Below are positions 33,626 through 46,813 of a stretch of DNA of 64,000 bases, one piece after another. The notes under the pieces were generated by a model. That model searched no databases. It was given only the letters and a program-made list of their open reading frames with translations, and was not told where the DNA came from. The position numbers and the translations under genes are program-made. Origin of the DNA: Gonocerus acuteangulatus (Eukaryota; Arthropoda; Insecta; Hemiptera; Coreidae); assembly GCA_946811695.1 (NCBI GenBank), contig OX328123.1, positions 41,261,764 through 41,325,763 of the forward strand, written 5' to 3'. Position 1 is the first letter of the stretch; the number at the start of each line of letters is the position of its first letter.

Positions 33626-34122
33626 GTAAATGGGCTTTAACGGATAGTTAGGAAATCTTGCAAGCTGCTGTTATGTGCTTGGCCTAGCTTTAAGATTTCT
33701 TCTTAAATCCATTTTGTTTCATTTAACACTGTACATGGAATTTCATTTTAGAGGATATATCTTTCTAAATTGTCTACATGATTCCTTCTTTACTTATTGA
33801 ATATTTTACGTATTTCTCTCAATACATCTTTTTTCCACCTTCTTAATGAAAAATGAAATCATACTTGCAAGTTTTGATGTAACTCTTAGTTACATCAAAA
33901 CATCAGCTCTTAATAGCTTTCCGAGAAAGTTCACTTTATTATCCCCGTTATGTTTCCTGGCAAGAGTTCAATTATTCTTCCACTTTAACACACTTCTTGC
34001 CATCGATTGAAGAAAGAAGACTTAAGCTTGTTCCTTCTCAGCTCTTTAATCCTCTCTACGTTATAACTTATTTCATGTCTCCATGGCGCATCTGTCACGA
34101 ATTTCCTCGTCATGTATATGTG

Positions 34123-34123
<1 letters not shown>

Positions 34124-34193
<70 letters not shown>
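34124..34193. repeat. (TA)n microsatellite
   Basis: About 35 TA units; the predicted translations of it (YIYI...) are meaningless. The solo LTR begins at its right end. Confidence 0.95.
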
Positions 34194-34196
<3 letters not shown>

Positions 34197-35358
34197 AACG
34201 TGCAGGGGGGTCTTGAATGCAAATGAATTAAAGTAATTGTCGATACCAAGAAGACAAATAAAAGATAAATAAATAAAGTTCGATCCATTCCCACGCACAA
34301 ATATTCCCATTAATAGGAAAAATAGTAATAAAATTTCATATAAGGCACAAATAATAGATAAAAAAAAACATAACTCTGCGCCTAGTTATAGGACTGGAAT
34401 CAAAATCCTAAATGATCAGCAAAGGAAATACCATTTAATGACGGGTGAGGCAAAATCACCACGATCCAGCAACCAGCGGAAAACGCACGGCAGGCGGCAG
34501 ATCGACGAAAAAGGAGTGGGGACGCTGATAACAACTTCAGGCGATTATGACGAATACAAGGGCTTACCCCAACCAGAGAAGAAGGGCTGGGAGGACTCCG
34601 AGAGAACTAGCCGGACAGGACGGACGCAGGGGACTGAGGCGAGACACGTGGCTGTAGGCGATGCTATCCCTTTCTTCTGGCCACCATGAGGACGAAGCTG
34701 TAGGAAACCAGGCGAAGAAGACGGACAGCGCAGGTCTGATTCTGAATTAGTCCCTGATTAGGCTGTATTATAAAATTTCTAGCTATGAATATGGTTTAAT
34801 ATTATGTCTAAAAGAAATTGTGCCATCAGTCTAGATTAAAATTATATATAAAAAAAAGGAATTAATGCACAAACTATTATAATGGGAATATCAATAAAAT
34901 TGTAAAACTAACCGTTGTTCACAACTAATTCGAAATAGAAGTATCAGAGAGCCAATCAATAGGAAATACAGATCCATATTCAAATTTGTGTCCATCATTT
35001 ATATAAGAACCTTTCTTTTCTTTTTCTCTTTTCTATTGAGTAATGGTAATATAGCATTCAAGAGGAGCCAGGATGGAAGGAGGAAACAGGTAATAGTGTA
35101 ATACTAACCCTAGACATAAGATTTCTTTCTCCGCATATATTTTATGTGTGATATAATTAACCATTTTTCTATTATGTCGGTATTATGATTCGACCCAAAT
35201 TAATTTGACGGTAAACGGACCCACGAGATAGGTAAAACCACCCTGAGAGTAAAATTCCTTAAATAAAGAGCTCATGTAATTTCTATTGACAACTTTTTAT
35301 TGTAACCACGTTAATGTACGTACGTTGCAATATATATACAATATATACGTACGTTACA
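34194..35358 (+). repeat. Probable solo LTR inserted in (TA)n
   Basis: It starts TGTAACGT and ends ACGTTACA, perfect 8-bp inverted ends of TG...CA type, with ATAT on each side inside a TA microsatellite. About 1.16 kb. No second LTR or internal retroviral-type genes are near. The end is ambiguous because 'cgtacgttgcaatatatata' occurs 25 bases upstream as a near duplicate. A frame at 34438-34689 inside has no family match. Confidence 0.5.
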
Positions 35359-36872
35359 ATATATATACAATATATATATATATTCTGCTTAAGATGTCTT
35401 CGCTGCGGTATATTTTTGTTATTAATAAGGCCTTCGTCTCGATTTTTTTATTTTAATGTTAAATTTCCCAGGAATCACATCTTGCATGATTTGAATGGTG
35501 TCCATGATTTTAATAACTATTTTATAATTTTACAATATATGTATCTATACATGTAAAAGCAATCTTGTATTACATATTCCTCTTCATGCATTCAATTATA
35601 AAGTGTTAAGATTAATTTAAAGTATATATCAGGACCTTGGAGGAGTAAGGGCGAATCACGAATCCCGGATGTTGGGAAATCGAAGTTAAAGTTCTAGAAG
35701 CGCTTCAGGATAGCAAGGGCGAATGATCTATAGATATTATCTATACCCTCTAATATTATATAAGAAAATATTACCTACGAACTAGACACTAGGGATAAAA
35801 AATCCTATCAAGAAATACTATAAAATAAATTGGCAAGGGAGTAACTTCTTTGTTTATTTTAGATTAAAGGAACTATTAACAAAAACAATAGATTTAAATA
35901 ATTATGATCCAAGTATGATTAATACGACTCATTTATAACATACAACGGAGCCCATATTCGAGTTTTTTTATGTGTAATGTGTAGAATTCGAGCCCACTCT
36001 GAGGGAATTTGTTTTTAGCACCGAATATGCTTAATCGACACATCCGCATTTAAATATTTCGCTGAATTCATTTTGTTTTCAGAGAATCGGGGAAATTAAA
36101 GCAATTAATTCTGTGGTAAAGTGTCAGAATTATTGGCACAATTGGTATCTGAACATTTATCCATTATTAACTTTTATATAAATGTGTTTTGTTTCGAAAT
36201 TGATGCATGATTATAATTACACAAATTGAAATAATAAATATACTTCTTGAAGCCACAGTTTTTATGAGAGAAATTAAACGGTCTGTGTATCGTAACCCAA
36301 TGCCAGATTAAGCCATCTACATTGATGTAGGCGACAACTGATTGGAGGGAGGATAAAAAAAGTAATAAAAAAAAAGCCATACAAAAAAATGCCGTACAGA
36401 AAAAAGGACGTTCACGTTGTTTAACTGGAACGCAATAGCAAATAAATGAATATATATGACATTTAATGACCGGTCTTCCAGATTGGGAATTTTTTGTTCC
36501 TTTTAATAAAAGCCTTGGGGATTCGAATCGGCAATATGATTCGTGTGAAATAAATACGGATCTCGCCAGATTATTGCTCCTGTTCCACAGTAAAACTATG
36601 GATGATTATTTCTCTCCCTGACTCTTTTTATTATCGGATTTCATCGGGTTTCATTTGAACAATGACTTCTACCGCCATCCTCTATTCAATCCGGAAAGCC
36701 ATTCTGTTTTTAGGAAATGGAACGAATGTTTCAATTTAATACGAAAATGAAGTAAATTTATTGAATAACATGTATGAAATATACAAGTGAACTTAGTTCA
36801 TATCCATTTCTGACTATATAAAACAAAATATAAAGAAAGTGTCATAATTGTTAAAAGTAGCTACATTTCGGG
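35359..36872. other. Intergenic sequence
   Basis: Nothing recognised. AT-rich with no assignable frame. Confidence 0.4.
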
Positions 36873-37035
36873 TCTCCCCGTGGTCCTGTGGCTAGCACCT
36901 TGAATTCTCATGCGGCAGATGCGGGTTCGAGTTCCGCCAACAGCAGGTCAAGTTCCTTCATATCAGGGCCTAAAGGTAGCCCCCTACCCCCTACAGGTAT
37001 TATAAAAGGTTGGCAACCTGTAGATAATCTCATTA
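36873..37035 (+). mobile_element. tRNA-derived SINE
   Basis: Head 'ccccgtggtcctgtggctag' resembles a tRNA 5' half with A box, and GCGGGTTCGAGTTCC is a pol III B box. The body continues with 'ttccttcatatcagggcc' and ends GGCAACCTGTAGATAAT, the tail shared with the 5S-derived SINE. No poly(A) is left. Confidence 0.7.
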
Positions 37036-37129
37036 GATATATTCATTTATCTCATATTTTTTGTTTTATTTTTATTGGAATGTGTTTTCTACATATTGGC
37101 TCTTCTTTTTCATTAGATACCCACGAGGT

Positions 37130-37370
37130 ATACAGAATTTCGTTACAATACAACAAAAATAACGACCGTTATGAGCAAATTGGTTATTCCGACCCGAAGT
37201 AAACTCCCACTCCTAATGAACCGATTTAGTTTTAGCACTTTCCTCCGAAGGAAAGTAGCTATTGAGGTTACACTCATGACGGAATTTGTGAACAATTTCT
37301 TCAAATTTTTATCGATCCTACCTATTAGACACCGAAAATGACCCCCGTTAAAATGTATATATATATGCAT
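37130..37370 (-). repeat. Dispersed repeat family B fragment
   Basis: In inverse relative to its own 3' half it shares 'agctactttccttcggagga' and 'gtcatgagtg.aacctcaa' with 40.9-41.2 and 43.2-43.34 kb. It ends at a (TA)n run (about 37375-37428). Confidence 0.6.
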
Positions 37371-37373
37371 GCA

Positions 37374-37431
<58 letters not shown>

Positions 37432-37517
37432 TGATGTTATTTTTCGTCGCTGGGATAGTATTTTTAGATGGAACGGCATTTTTCTCCAGCGGTGGTACTC
37501 CTCCTCACTTCTTCCCG

Positions 37518-37553
37518 GAATATTTCGATGGATTCATCTCCATCTTCTTCAGC
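37518..37553 (-). ncRNA. Hammerhead-like motif, left arm
   Basis: Inverse copy of the motif at 37580-37614, in the other arm of the hairpin. Confidence 0.4.
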
Positions 37554-37579
37554 CATATATATTATATATATATATTTGG

Positions 37580-37614
37580 CTGAAGAAGATGGAGATGAAT
37601 CCATCGAAATATTC
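37580..37614 (+). ncRNA. Hammerhead-like motif, right arm
   Basis: CTGAAGA, an A, stem GATGGA / TCCATC (6 bp), then GAAATATT. The stem sequence differs completely from the 7.4 and 9.8 kb copies while its pairing is intact. Confidence 0.45.
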
Positions 37615-37666
37615 CGGGAAGAAGTGAGGAGGAGTACCACCACTGGAGAAAAATGCCGTTCCATCT

Positions 37667-37725
<59 letters not shown>

Positions 37726-38079
37726 GGTGTCCCAGTATATGTGTCCACCCCCTTTTCCTCCTAGAGTTGTTGGAATTTCGAAATGAAATTTGGTAGGTCA
37801 TAGTTATGTTGCATGAGGGTTCTTTTAAAGGTTTAGTTGACTTTGTAACATTCTCCAGTTTCTCTCCAGCGCATCTAACTCTTTATTTTCTTATAGCGGC
37901 AGGTATTTTTTATGACGAATTCTGATAGAACATTTAATTTTAAGACTAATTTACTCCGAGACATATTTTGATCCGACGCACCGTTTGCGCGTAAAACGCA
38001 AAAAACTGGTAAATATCGCCCTTTTGTAGACAAATTCCTATTTATCACTGAAACCAAGCCTTCTACGTAAAAACCGATG

Positions 38080-38204
38080 GACCGATTTTGGTGGTTAACG
38101 AACTCGTTCAATCGTTTGCTAATTGAACGCTATATACCACGTTTTGCGAAGAAAAAACAAAAACTCTGGCCGCTATCGTGTTGACAGACATATTTATATA
38201 TTTA

Positions 38205-38272
<68 letters not shown>

Positions 38273-38390
38273 AATATGTCTGTTAACACGATAGGGGTCA
38301 GAGTTTTTGTTTTTTCTTCACAAAACGTGGTATATAGCGTTCAATTAGCAAACGATTGAACGAGTTCGTTAACCACCAAAATCGGTCCAA
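38080..38390. repeat. Palindrome centred on (TA)n
   Basis: 'gattttggtggttaacgaac' and 'tatataccacgttttgcgaa' on the left recur inverted on the right. The arms are about 115 bp (38082-38200 and 38268-38386) around a TA tract at about 38210-38270. The sequence belongs to family B. Confidence 0.8.
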
Positions 38391-38439
38391 CGGGAGGGGG
38401 GGGGGTTACCCCGAACCCAAAACACTCATTTGACCATGC

Positions 38440-38586
38440 CAGCTGTAGTTTTTAGCGCGGTTACTCCCTATCTCTATAGGGAGAACCCGCTTATGAGGTT
38501 GACCTCATGACGCAATCTGGAAGTGCCGACTAGAAACTTTCACGTTTCAGACCCTATAGATCACGAAAATATAGGTGGCCCAAATT

Positions 38587-38645
<59 letters not shown>

Positions 38646-40690
38646 TTATATGTATGCTTGTCTGTTCGCGCTCTAGCAAGCTGAAAAATAGTCTGATTTT
38701 AACGAAATTTGGTACAAAAATCTGTCGTCTAATTTGAAAGGTCAAGTTCGTTAACCATCAGAATCCGCCTACTAGAAGATAGTGTTTGGGGCGAAATTCG
38801 TGCAAACAAAATCGTAACGCTTACGTTTTTGAGTTTAGGTGCTTGCAGGTACTTGTTTTATACGTTTCTTGACATAAGAAAACGAATGAAACCATTTCTA
38901 AGGCGATATCTGTAACCGTTCCTGAAAAAAGTGGAATCAATGTTTTTGTAAGTCATTATATTTTTTTGAGTACTTAGAATCGCGGGATTCAATTGAAACA
39001 CTTTCTATATCTTGGAAATTAATTCCAACTACTATGTTTAAATGTTGGTTATATTTGGAGTTAAGGAAGTATGCGAAAAAAAGAATTTTATTAATAGACA
39101 TGAAAAGTTTTCGGATCTTCATATATTTTTCGTAAATATCTCGATAACGGTTAGGAAATCGTAGTAAGTGGAAGGTGACCATTCGAATGCTTACTAAATT
39201 CTCTACAAAAAAAGGTTCCGAAGCAATATTCGATGGGGCAACGTCAATCAGAGATATAAGCGCTTAAAACTTAAAAAGTGTTTGTTTTGTTGTTTTGAAA
39301 GGGCTTTTCTCTTTATCTCACTTTTTAATTGGTTGTTTCTTGTTTTAAATTGCATTTATCAGTAAAATTAGTATTTTTTTTTTTTTTTTTTTTTTTTTGA
39401 AGTGCATCTGCTACTGGGGCCATTAGCACTTAAAATTAGTATTGTAGTAAAATAAGCTAAGAAACGGTGAAAGGTATTGGTAATAAATTGGGAGTAATCA
39501 AGATGGCAGTGGCTAATCATGATGACGTAGTTTGTTTTGAATTCTCCTATCTGTACATATAACCTTCCTCATAGCCTCCCACTGAAGTTATCGTTATTTC
39601 TTATTTTATAGAAAGATTTAACCCACGACAGAATGGAATGTTATTCGCCATGAAGCACATAATTACAGTTGATTATAACAGTAAAACGAATTTGCTAGTA
39701 AAACAAGATACTTCAAATGACCACGAATTTTTGGTTGTTTAGAATAAAGCAGTAGTCGAAGAGTAAGTACGTTTTTAGTACATAATTGTATTGACTTATA
39801 CAATTATGTACTAAAATTAAGAATTTTCCGCTTCTGTGTAAGTTGGCTACTGTCAGTTTCCTGTGATTTGTGATGGATGCTAATCTATTCCATTTCTTCG
39901 AGATGTACGTAACCGCGCTAAGATGACACAGTTCCTGCTAGTCGGACTTTTTCGTAAATATCTCGATAACGGTTGGGAAATCGTGCCATGTGGAAGGTGA
40001 CCATTCGAATGCTTACTAAATTCTCTACAAAAAAGGTTCTGACGCAATATTCGATGGGGCTACGTCAATCAGAGATATAAGCGCTTAAAACGTAAAAAAT
40101 GTTTGTTTTGAAAGGGGTTTTCTCTTTGTTTATCTCACGTTTTAATTGTTTTTTTTCTTTTAAATTGTATTTTTCTGTAAAAAAATTAGAATAGTAGTAA
40201 AATAAGCTAAGGAACGGTGAGAGGTGTTGGTAATAATAAGTTTGGAGTGGCTGTGGTAATCAAGATGGCAGTGGCTAATCATGACGTATTTTGTTTTGAA
40301 TTCTGCTGTCTATATAACCTTCCTCATAGCCTCCAACTGAAGTTATCGTTATTTCTTATTTTATAAAAAGAGTCAACCCACGACAGAATGTAATTTTATT
40401 CGCCATGAAGCACATATTTACAGTTGATTATAACAGTAAGACGAATTTGCTAGTTAAACAAGATACTTAAAATGACAACGAATTTTTTGTTGTTTAGAAT
40501 AGAGCCTTCTCAGCAGTAGTCAAAGAGTAAGTACATTTTCCGTACATAATTGTATTGACTTATACAGATTAAGAATTATCCGCTTCTGTGTAAGATGGCT
40601 ACTGTCAGTTTCCAGTGATTTGTGATGCTAATCTATTCCATTTCGTCGAGATGTACGTAACCGCGCTAAGATGACGCAGTTCCTGCGAGT
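38440..40690 (+). repeat. Family A copy with a tandemly duplicated 3' part
   Basis: 5' module at 38447-38588, TA core 38589-38645, body from 38650. The body from about 39121 ('tttcgtaaatatctcgataa') is repeated from about 39950 to 40690. Both copies end in the family's CGCTAAGATGA..CAGTTCCTGC end (39914-39948 and 40659-40698). Only the first carries the small SINE insert at 39376-39430. Confidence 0.75.
39376..39430 (-). mobile_element. Extremely 5'-truncated SINE with 13-bp target duplication
   Basis: On the - strand: AGTGCTAATGGCC, about 18 more bases, then a poly(A) tail. The body is only the last about 32 bases of the SINE tail known from 30010-30045. TAAAATTAGTATT flanks both sides (39363-39375 and 39431-39443). 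The parallel repeat at about 40180 lacks the insert. Confidence 0.8.
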
Positions 40691-40849
40691 CGGACTTTTT
40701 ATTTTATTTATAAAGGTTATTTAAAGCAAATTATTCAGTAATGTAGTCTATACTACAAATATTCTGAGGAAAGTGCTTAGTTATGCAGCTCCTGCATGAC
40801 GGACTATTTTTTTTTTTTAAATACATTTATTTATTAGGATGGCAAATGA

Positions 40850-41185
40850 GAATGCTGAGTTTCGTTGCAATATAACACTAATAACGGCGGGTATTGGTAA
40901 ATAAATACTTTGTCCGAAGTAAACCTTCCCGTTAGCTAGGGGAGTACTATATACCACGTTTCGTAGCGAAAAAAAAAACAAAAACTGGCGTGTATGTACA
41001 TGGTCACATGTATGTATAAATATCTATATATGTAACGTAAAAACTAAACATATACATTTTAAGGGGAGTCATTTTCGGTGTCGTCTAGGTAGGATCGAAA
41101 AGATTTCAAGAAATATTTCAAAAATCCCGTCATGAGTGGAACCTCACTACTACTTTCCTAAGGAGGAAAGTGCTAAATGTTCTTC
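40850..41185 (+). repeat. Family B copy
   Basis: Shares 'gagtttcgttgcaatataac', 'actatataccacgtttcg' and 'ggtaggatcgaaaagattt' with 42.93-43.34 kb. It runs directly into the family A copy at 41190, so the two may be modules of one larger element. Confidence 0.65.
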
Positions 41186-41189
41186 CTTT

Positions 41190-42545
<1,356 letters not shown>

Positions 42546-42929
42546 TTGTTTATACCTCTCTGTAGACTTTATCGTTTTGATGGCTGGTCTTAATTTATTC
42601 TTTATCATTAACGAAAGCATAAAATCCGGCTGAAAAAAGAAATCTTGGGATTACAGCTCCAAGATATCTCTACGCCTAAATCCAGAAACCCTTGATTCCC
42701 CAACCTGCTCTGTCATAATAAATTATATTCATTCCCGCCTCCTTTTTAAAGTCGACAACCCGACTGAAATGTAATTTCTCATTTCAAGCTAAGCAATTTC
42801 CCATCTTTTTATCATCCCATGGCAAAAAAAGGCTTAAAAAATAAATGATATTATTATTTTATATAGTACTATATATACATAAAAAATAATCTGTATATTA
42901 TTGAGATGATAATCATATTATAATTAAAC

Positions 42930-43154
42930 CTTACAACAACAAATACCGAGTTTCGTTGAAATATAACAAAAACTACGGCTGGCATGTTCAAATGAGTGTT
43001 TTGGGTCCGGGGTAACCCCCCCCCCCTCCGGATGAACCGATTTTGTTGGTTAACGAACTCGATCAATCGTTTGATGGGGGAATAGTATATACCAAGTTTC
43101 GTGGCCAAAAAACAAAAACTCTGGCCTTTATCGTGATAATGGACACATATATAA

Positions 43155-43228
<74 letters not shown>

Positions 43229-43340
43229 TTTAACTGGGGTCATTTTTGGTATCTTCTAGGTAGGTTCGATAAAGATTCGAAGAAATTTTTCAAAAATTCC
43301 GTCATGAGTGCAACCTCAATAGCTACTTTCCTTCGGAGGA
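42930..43340 (+). repeat. Family B copy, left part, split by a LINE
   Basis: Contains the family B blocks and a (TA)n core at about 43160-43224. It breaks off at TCCTTCGGAGGA (43329-43340) and resumes at 44594 with the same 12 bases. Confidence 0.75.
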
Positions 43341-43425
43341 GCGACATTACCAGGGTTCCTCTATCTGGCAGGAGCTAGTAGCGCCAGCAATATGCAAGAT
43401 CGAAGAAGGATGGAGAAAGACGTGG

Positions 43426-43773
43426 TTGGATTGCGGAGAACAAAAACTTAAGCAACTCAAGCATGACTTGAGTGCCTGGTCCTCCTCAAACAGAATATCA
43501 AGAAGAGAGGAGGTTGCCCTAACTCGGCTCAGACTCGGCCACTCTAGGCTGACTCATGGGTACTTGATGTCTAGAGGAATCCCACCTGTCTGCGGAAGAT
43601 GCAATCAGCTGATCTCTATGAAACATATTTTCGAGGACTGCCCTCGTTATAGGCTGATGCTCCAACAGCTGGGAATACCAAGGAACTTGACAGAAGCTCT
43701 GCGGGACGATGGCAAAGCAGTTGGCCTAGTTGTGGAATTCTTAAAAAAGGCGCAATTATATCTCATGATATAA
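43426..43773 (+). pseudogene. LINE ORF2 C terminus (I/Jockey type)
   Basis: 115 residues: RREEVALTRLRLGHSRLTHG and PPVCGRCNQLISMKHIFEDC, the post-RNase H segment with the Cys/His pattern of I- and Jockey-type ORF2 proteins. The RT and endonuclease are absent because of truncation. The frame is intact to its own stop. Confidence 0.8.
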
Positions 43774-44073
43774 AATAATAATTTAATAATAAATAAATAT
43801 ATTTATGTATACGTGCACGGGTATATACTCATGTGCGTGTAAGTATGTATGTATGTATGTGGGTGTGTATATGTGTATGAACGGGGGTGTATGTGCATAT
43901 ACGTGTGCTAGATTAGTTTTAGAATTGGTATTACTATAAATTTTGTTATTTAGTATAGTTTTAGTATTAACATTGCATCCAGTAAAGCAGTAAAGTATTA
44001 GTTTTAGTACAAATAGTTGTAATAGTTATGTTAAGTTTGTATTAGTTACTTAGTTTGTATTCGTTAGTGTTTG

Positions 44074-44076
<3 letters not shown>

Positions 44077-44133
<57 letters not shown>
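44077..44133. repeat. 57-base poly(A) run in the LINE 3' UTR
   Basis: A run followed by TA-rich and (ATATAA)-like sequence. It is internal to the LINE, not at its 3' end. Confidence 0.8.
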
Positions 44134-44137
<4 letters not shown>

Positions 44138-44605
44138 TATATAGATATATAAATATAAAAAAAGATATATATATATATATATATATGCATTGAAAAAAAG
44201 GATATATACAACATTACTCAGAAAAAATAGATATATACATATAAAAAAGATATACATATATATATATATGTATATGCATTAAAAAAAAAAAAAATTATAT
44301 ACAAGTCTCTTAACTGTATTAATAGTGCTATACTGTATGTTAGTATTAGTTTTAGTGCAAATAGTTCTATTAGTATCTAAGTAACAAGTTAGTCGTAAGC
44401 AATGACATAGGTTTAAAAAAAAAAAAAAAAAAGAGTACAGGTCATAAAAATTACAGTTGATTGTCATGCACTGTCCTAAACACAAAATTACAATCCCTCT
44501 CACGACATATACACGACTCTCTAGCACTACACTTCAGGGCGGTGAGGACCTAGATGTTTTCTGCCCTTAAACACCCAATCCAATCCAATCCAATCCTTCG
44601 GAGGA

Positions 44606-45342
44606 AAGTGCTAAAAAGGAATAGCGATTTGAAATTGAATATTTTATTTCATTTAGATAATGAGTAAGAGTGACTTCATTTGCTTGGGAGCGAAAATAAA
44701 TCTTGTTTTTACGATGAGAACGTGTCTTCCGGCATTTTATTTTCATTTATATACGCAAGCGATATAACGTCTATCAAATATTAATTTTTGTTTAGAATTG
44801 ATTTACTCATTCCACACACTGCTGTTGAGAAAAATATGACAATTTGGCTTATTATGTTCTTCACATGGCTGGTTTCCCTCTGATCTTATTTTACCTCAAA
44901 CGAACTATTTACACGGAGTTAACTGTCTATAAATAAAGGAGTACTTGCATTTTTCTACTCATATACTTTACGAAAGATGTGTTAATTCAATTCGAATTAT
45001 AGTTAACATAATCGATGTTTCTATAGAATATTTAAGTTGATTATATTATAACGAGGAGAGCCTGAAGAGATGATACAATATACATAATTGTTCGTCATAA
45101 CAATCCAATCCTGCGACTCTGCGACTAGAGTATTGGTACAGGGAGAGGAAGTTGAGCGGGCTCGGCATAGCTACCTTCGCCGTGCTTAGCATGGCTAAGA
45201 TTCCACTCCGCTCCACCTCAAAACTAGCAGAACTACATGGGCTCATGGAAGATCCCACATAATCTGCTAGGCTATTTCTTATGATATTTTCACTCTTTAA
45301 CTAAAATTTGAATACCACTTAATTATTACATTAAAACCACTG
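44606..45342. other. No gene recognised
   Basis: Continuation of family B for a few dozen bases, then AT-rich sequence. The LINE fragment that follows may start upstream of its first ATG. Confidence 0.4.
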
Positions 45343-46137
45343 ATGGTGAGAATAAAGGAAACTGGAAAATATAGCACACTATTCCAAACACCAATTTACA
45401 CAAATGCATTTACATGCATTTACATTCCTCCATGGAGAGTAAAGAACTTAAAGATTGACTTGGCATTGACAAAGTACAGAAACACTGACCCGACAGCTTC
45501 AATATTTTACAGGACAATGTTTAATTCAATAATAAATCAGAACTCATACAGAGAGTACTTGTACACTGACGGATCCAAATCAAACTACGGCCAAACCACA
45601 GTCTTCACAGCGGAACTAGAAGGAATATTACTAGCACTGACAAACATCAATACTGAACAAAAAGACAAACTCACTATGTGTACGGATTCTTTAAGTGCTT
45701 TACTCTCCTTGGAAAACATATACAGCACAAACCCAACCATTACAAGTATATTCTCACACCTTTACACTCTGCAAGAAAATAACAAACTCATCACGATGTT
45801 ATGGCTACCAGGACAAGAAGACATACCACAAAGCACCAGTATAGACTTAGCAGCGAAACAGGCGACAAAAAGACAGACTGTAGACATTAATATACTGACA
45901 ACATCAGGCGTATGTACAGCATTACAGGCACAGGTCCTCCAAGAATGGGAATTAGACTGGCAGAGATCAGACTCGAAATTACGGGAAATTAAAAACACTA
46001 CGAAAGCCTGGTCAAATGAACACCGCATCAGGCATGAAGAAGTGATTTTGACTAGTGTTCGTATTGGACACTGCCGTCTAATTCATTCTTACTTAATGGA
46101 AAACAGGGAAAGACCAACCTGTGTTTTTTTTTACTAG
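45343..46137 (+). pseudogene. LINE RNase H and C-terminal segment
   Basis: 264-residue open frame. RNase H landmarks in order: YTDGSK (first Asp), TAELEGILLAL (Glu), CTDSLSALLSL (Asp), then TMLWLPGQEDIP and IDLAAKQA, followed by the RHEEVILTSVRIGHCRLIHS tail. The gap between YTDGSK and TAELEG is shorter than usual, an in-frame deletion, and the RT is absent. Related in type to the LINE at 43341, but a different copy. Confidence 0.82.
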
Positions 46138-46813
46138 ACTGAAAACACTTCCTTCATCATGAGCTCATCACTAAAATTGCGAAGCTCAAAATAAAATAAA
46201 TAAATAATATCCCATGGCTTACCTGTATGTACAGACAACTGCTATACCAAGAACATCTGGTGATTAGGGATATATTGTGTTTCTAATTTAATTACTTTTT
46301 TGGGGGGGGGGGGAATTTTCTTTCTGTTTTTCTTAAGTGATTGGAAACTATGTTAATAATTTCCATATTACACTTATATCATTTTTATTTTCGTGATATT
46401 TTATTGTTAATGCATTATATTATTATTATTTCATTTCCATTAAACTCCTTTAAAAAAGGTTTTTGTTTTTTTTAGTTCTGTTTATTCCAGCACACAAACC
46501 TTATGAACTTAATAACATGTCACAATATATTTGTATTAATACTTTAAAGTTCATGTAATTTCTACTGAAATCGACCCATGAAGTCTGGTTTCTGTCCAAT
46601 TATAACGTATAGCATGCAATTTAAAGAGAAATGCCCCTAGAATTATATAAGAGATATGACTACATTGCCTGCAGGTATAAATGAATACTTAATAATACAT
46701 TTGCGATTCTGTATAAGGCAATTCCAAAATAGATCGAAGATTTTCAAATAGATTGAGGATAACATGTCCATTCCTGTTCATGGGTAATATGTGTTCAATA
46801 ATTACATTCGTCA
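46138..46813. other. No gene recognised
   Basis: AT-rich with a G run at 46303-46312; nothing else seen. Confidence 0.4.

Larger units (their letters stand above)
37455..37670. mobile_element. Near-perfect hairpin with paired hammerhead-like motifs
   Basis: 'gatggaacggcatttttctc' on the left is mirrored by 'gagaaaaatgccgttccatc' on the right; arms of about 100 bp meet in a TA-rich centre near 37560. Each arm carries CTGAAGA / GATGGA..TCCATC / GAAA. The motif 'ctccagcgg' beside it also lies next to the Penelope-like element at 53275. Confidence 0.8.
43341..44593 (+). mobile_element. 5'-truncated LINE with 12-bp target duplication
   Basis: TCCTTCGGAGGA occurs at 43329-43340 and again at 44594-44605, continuing family B ('aaagtgctaaa'). 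Between them lies the end of a LINE ORF2, a long 3' UTR with A-rich and TA-rich runs, and a terminal CAATC repeat (three to four units). 5' truncation plus target duplication is the mark of target-primed reverse transcription. Confidence 0.88.

Noticed and set aside
34438..34689. An 83-residue hydrophilic protein
   Set aside because: It lies inside the probable solo LTR, shows no known domain and has no supporting context.
37373..37627. Proteins with long YIYIYI runs here and at other TA tracts
   Set aside because: They are translations of (TA)n microsatellites extended into flanking repeats.
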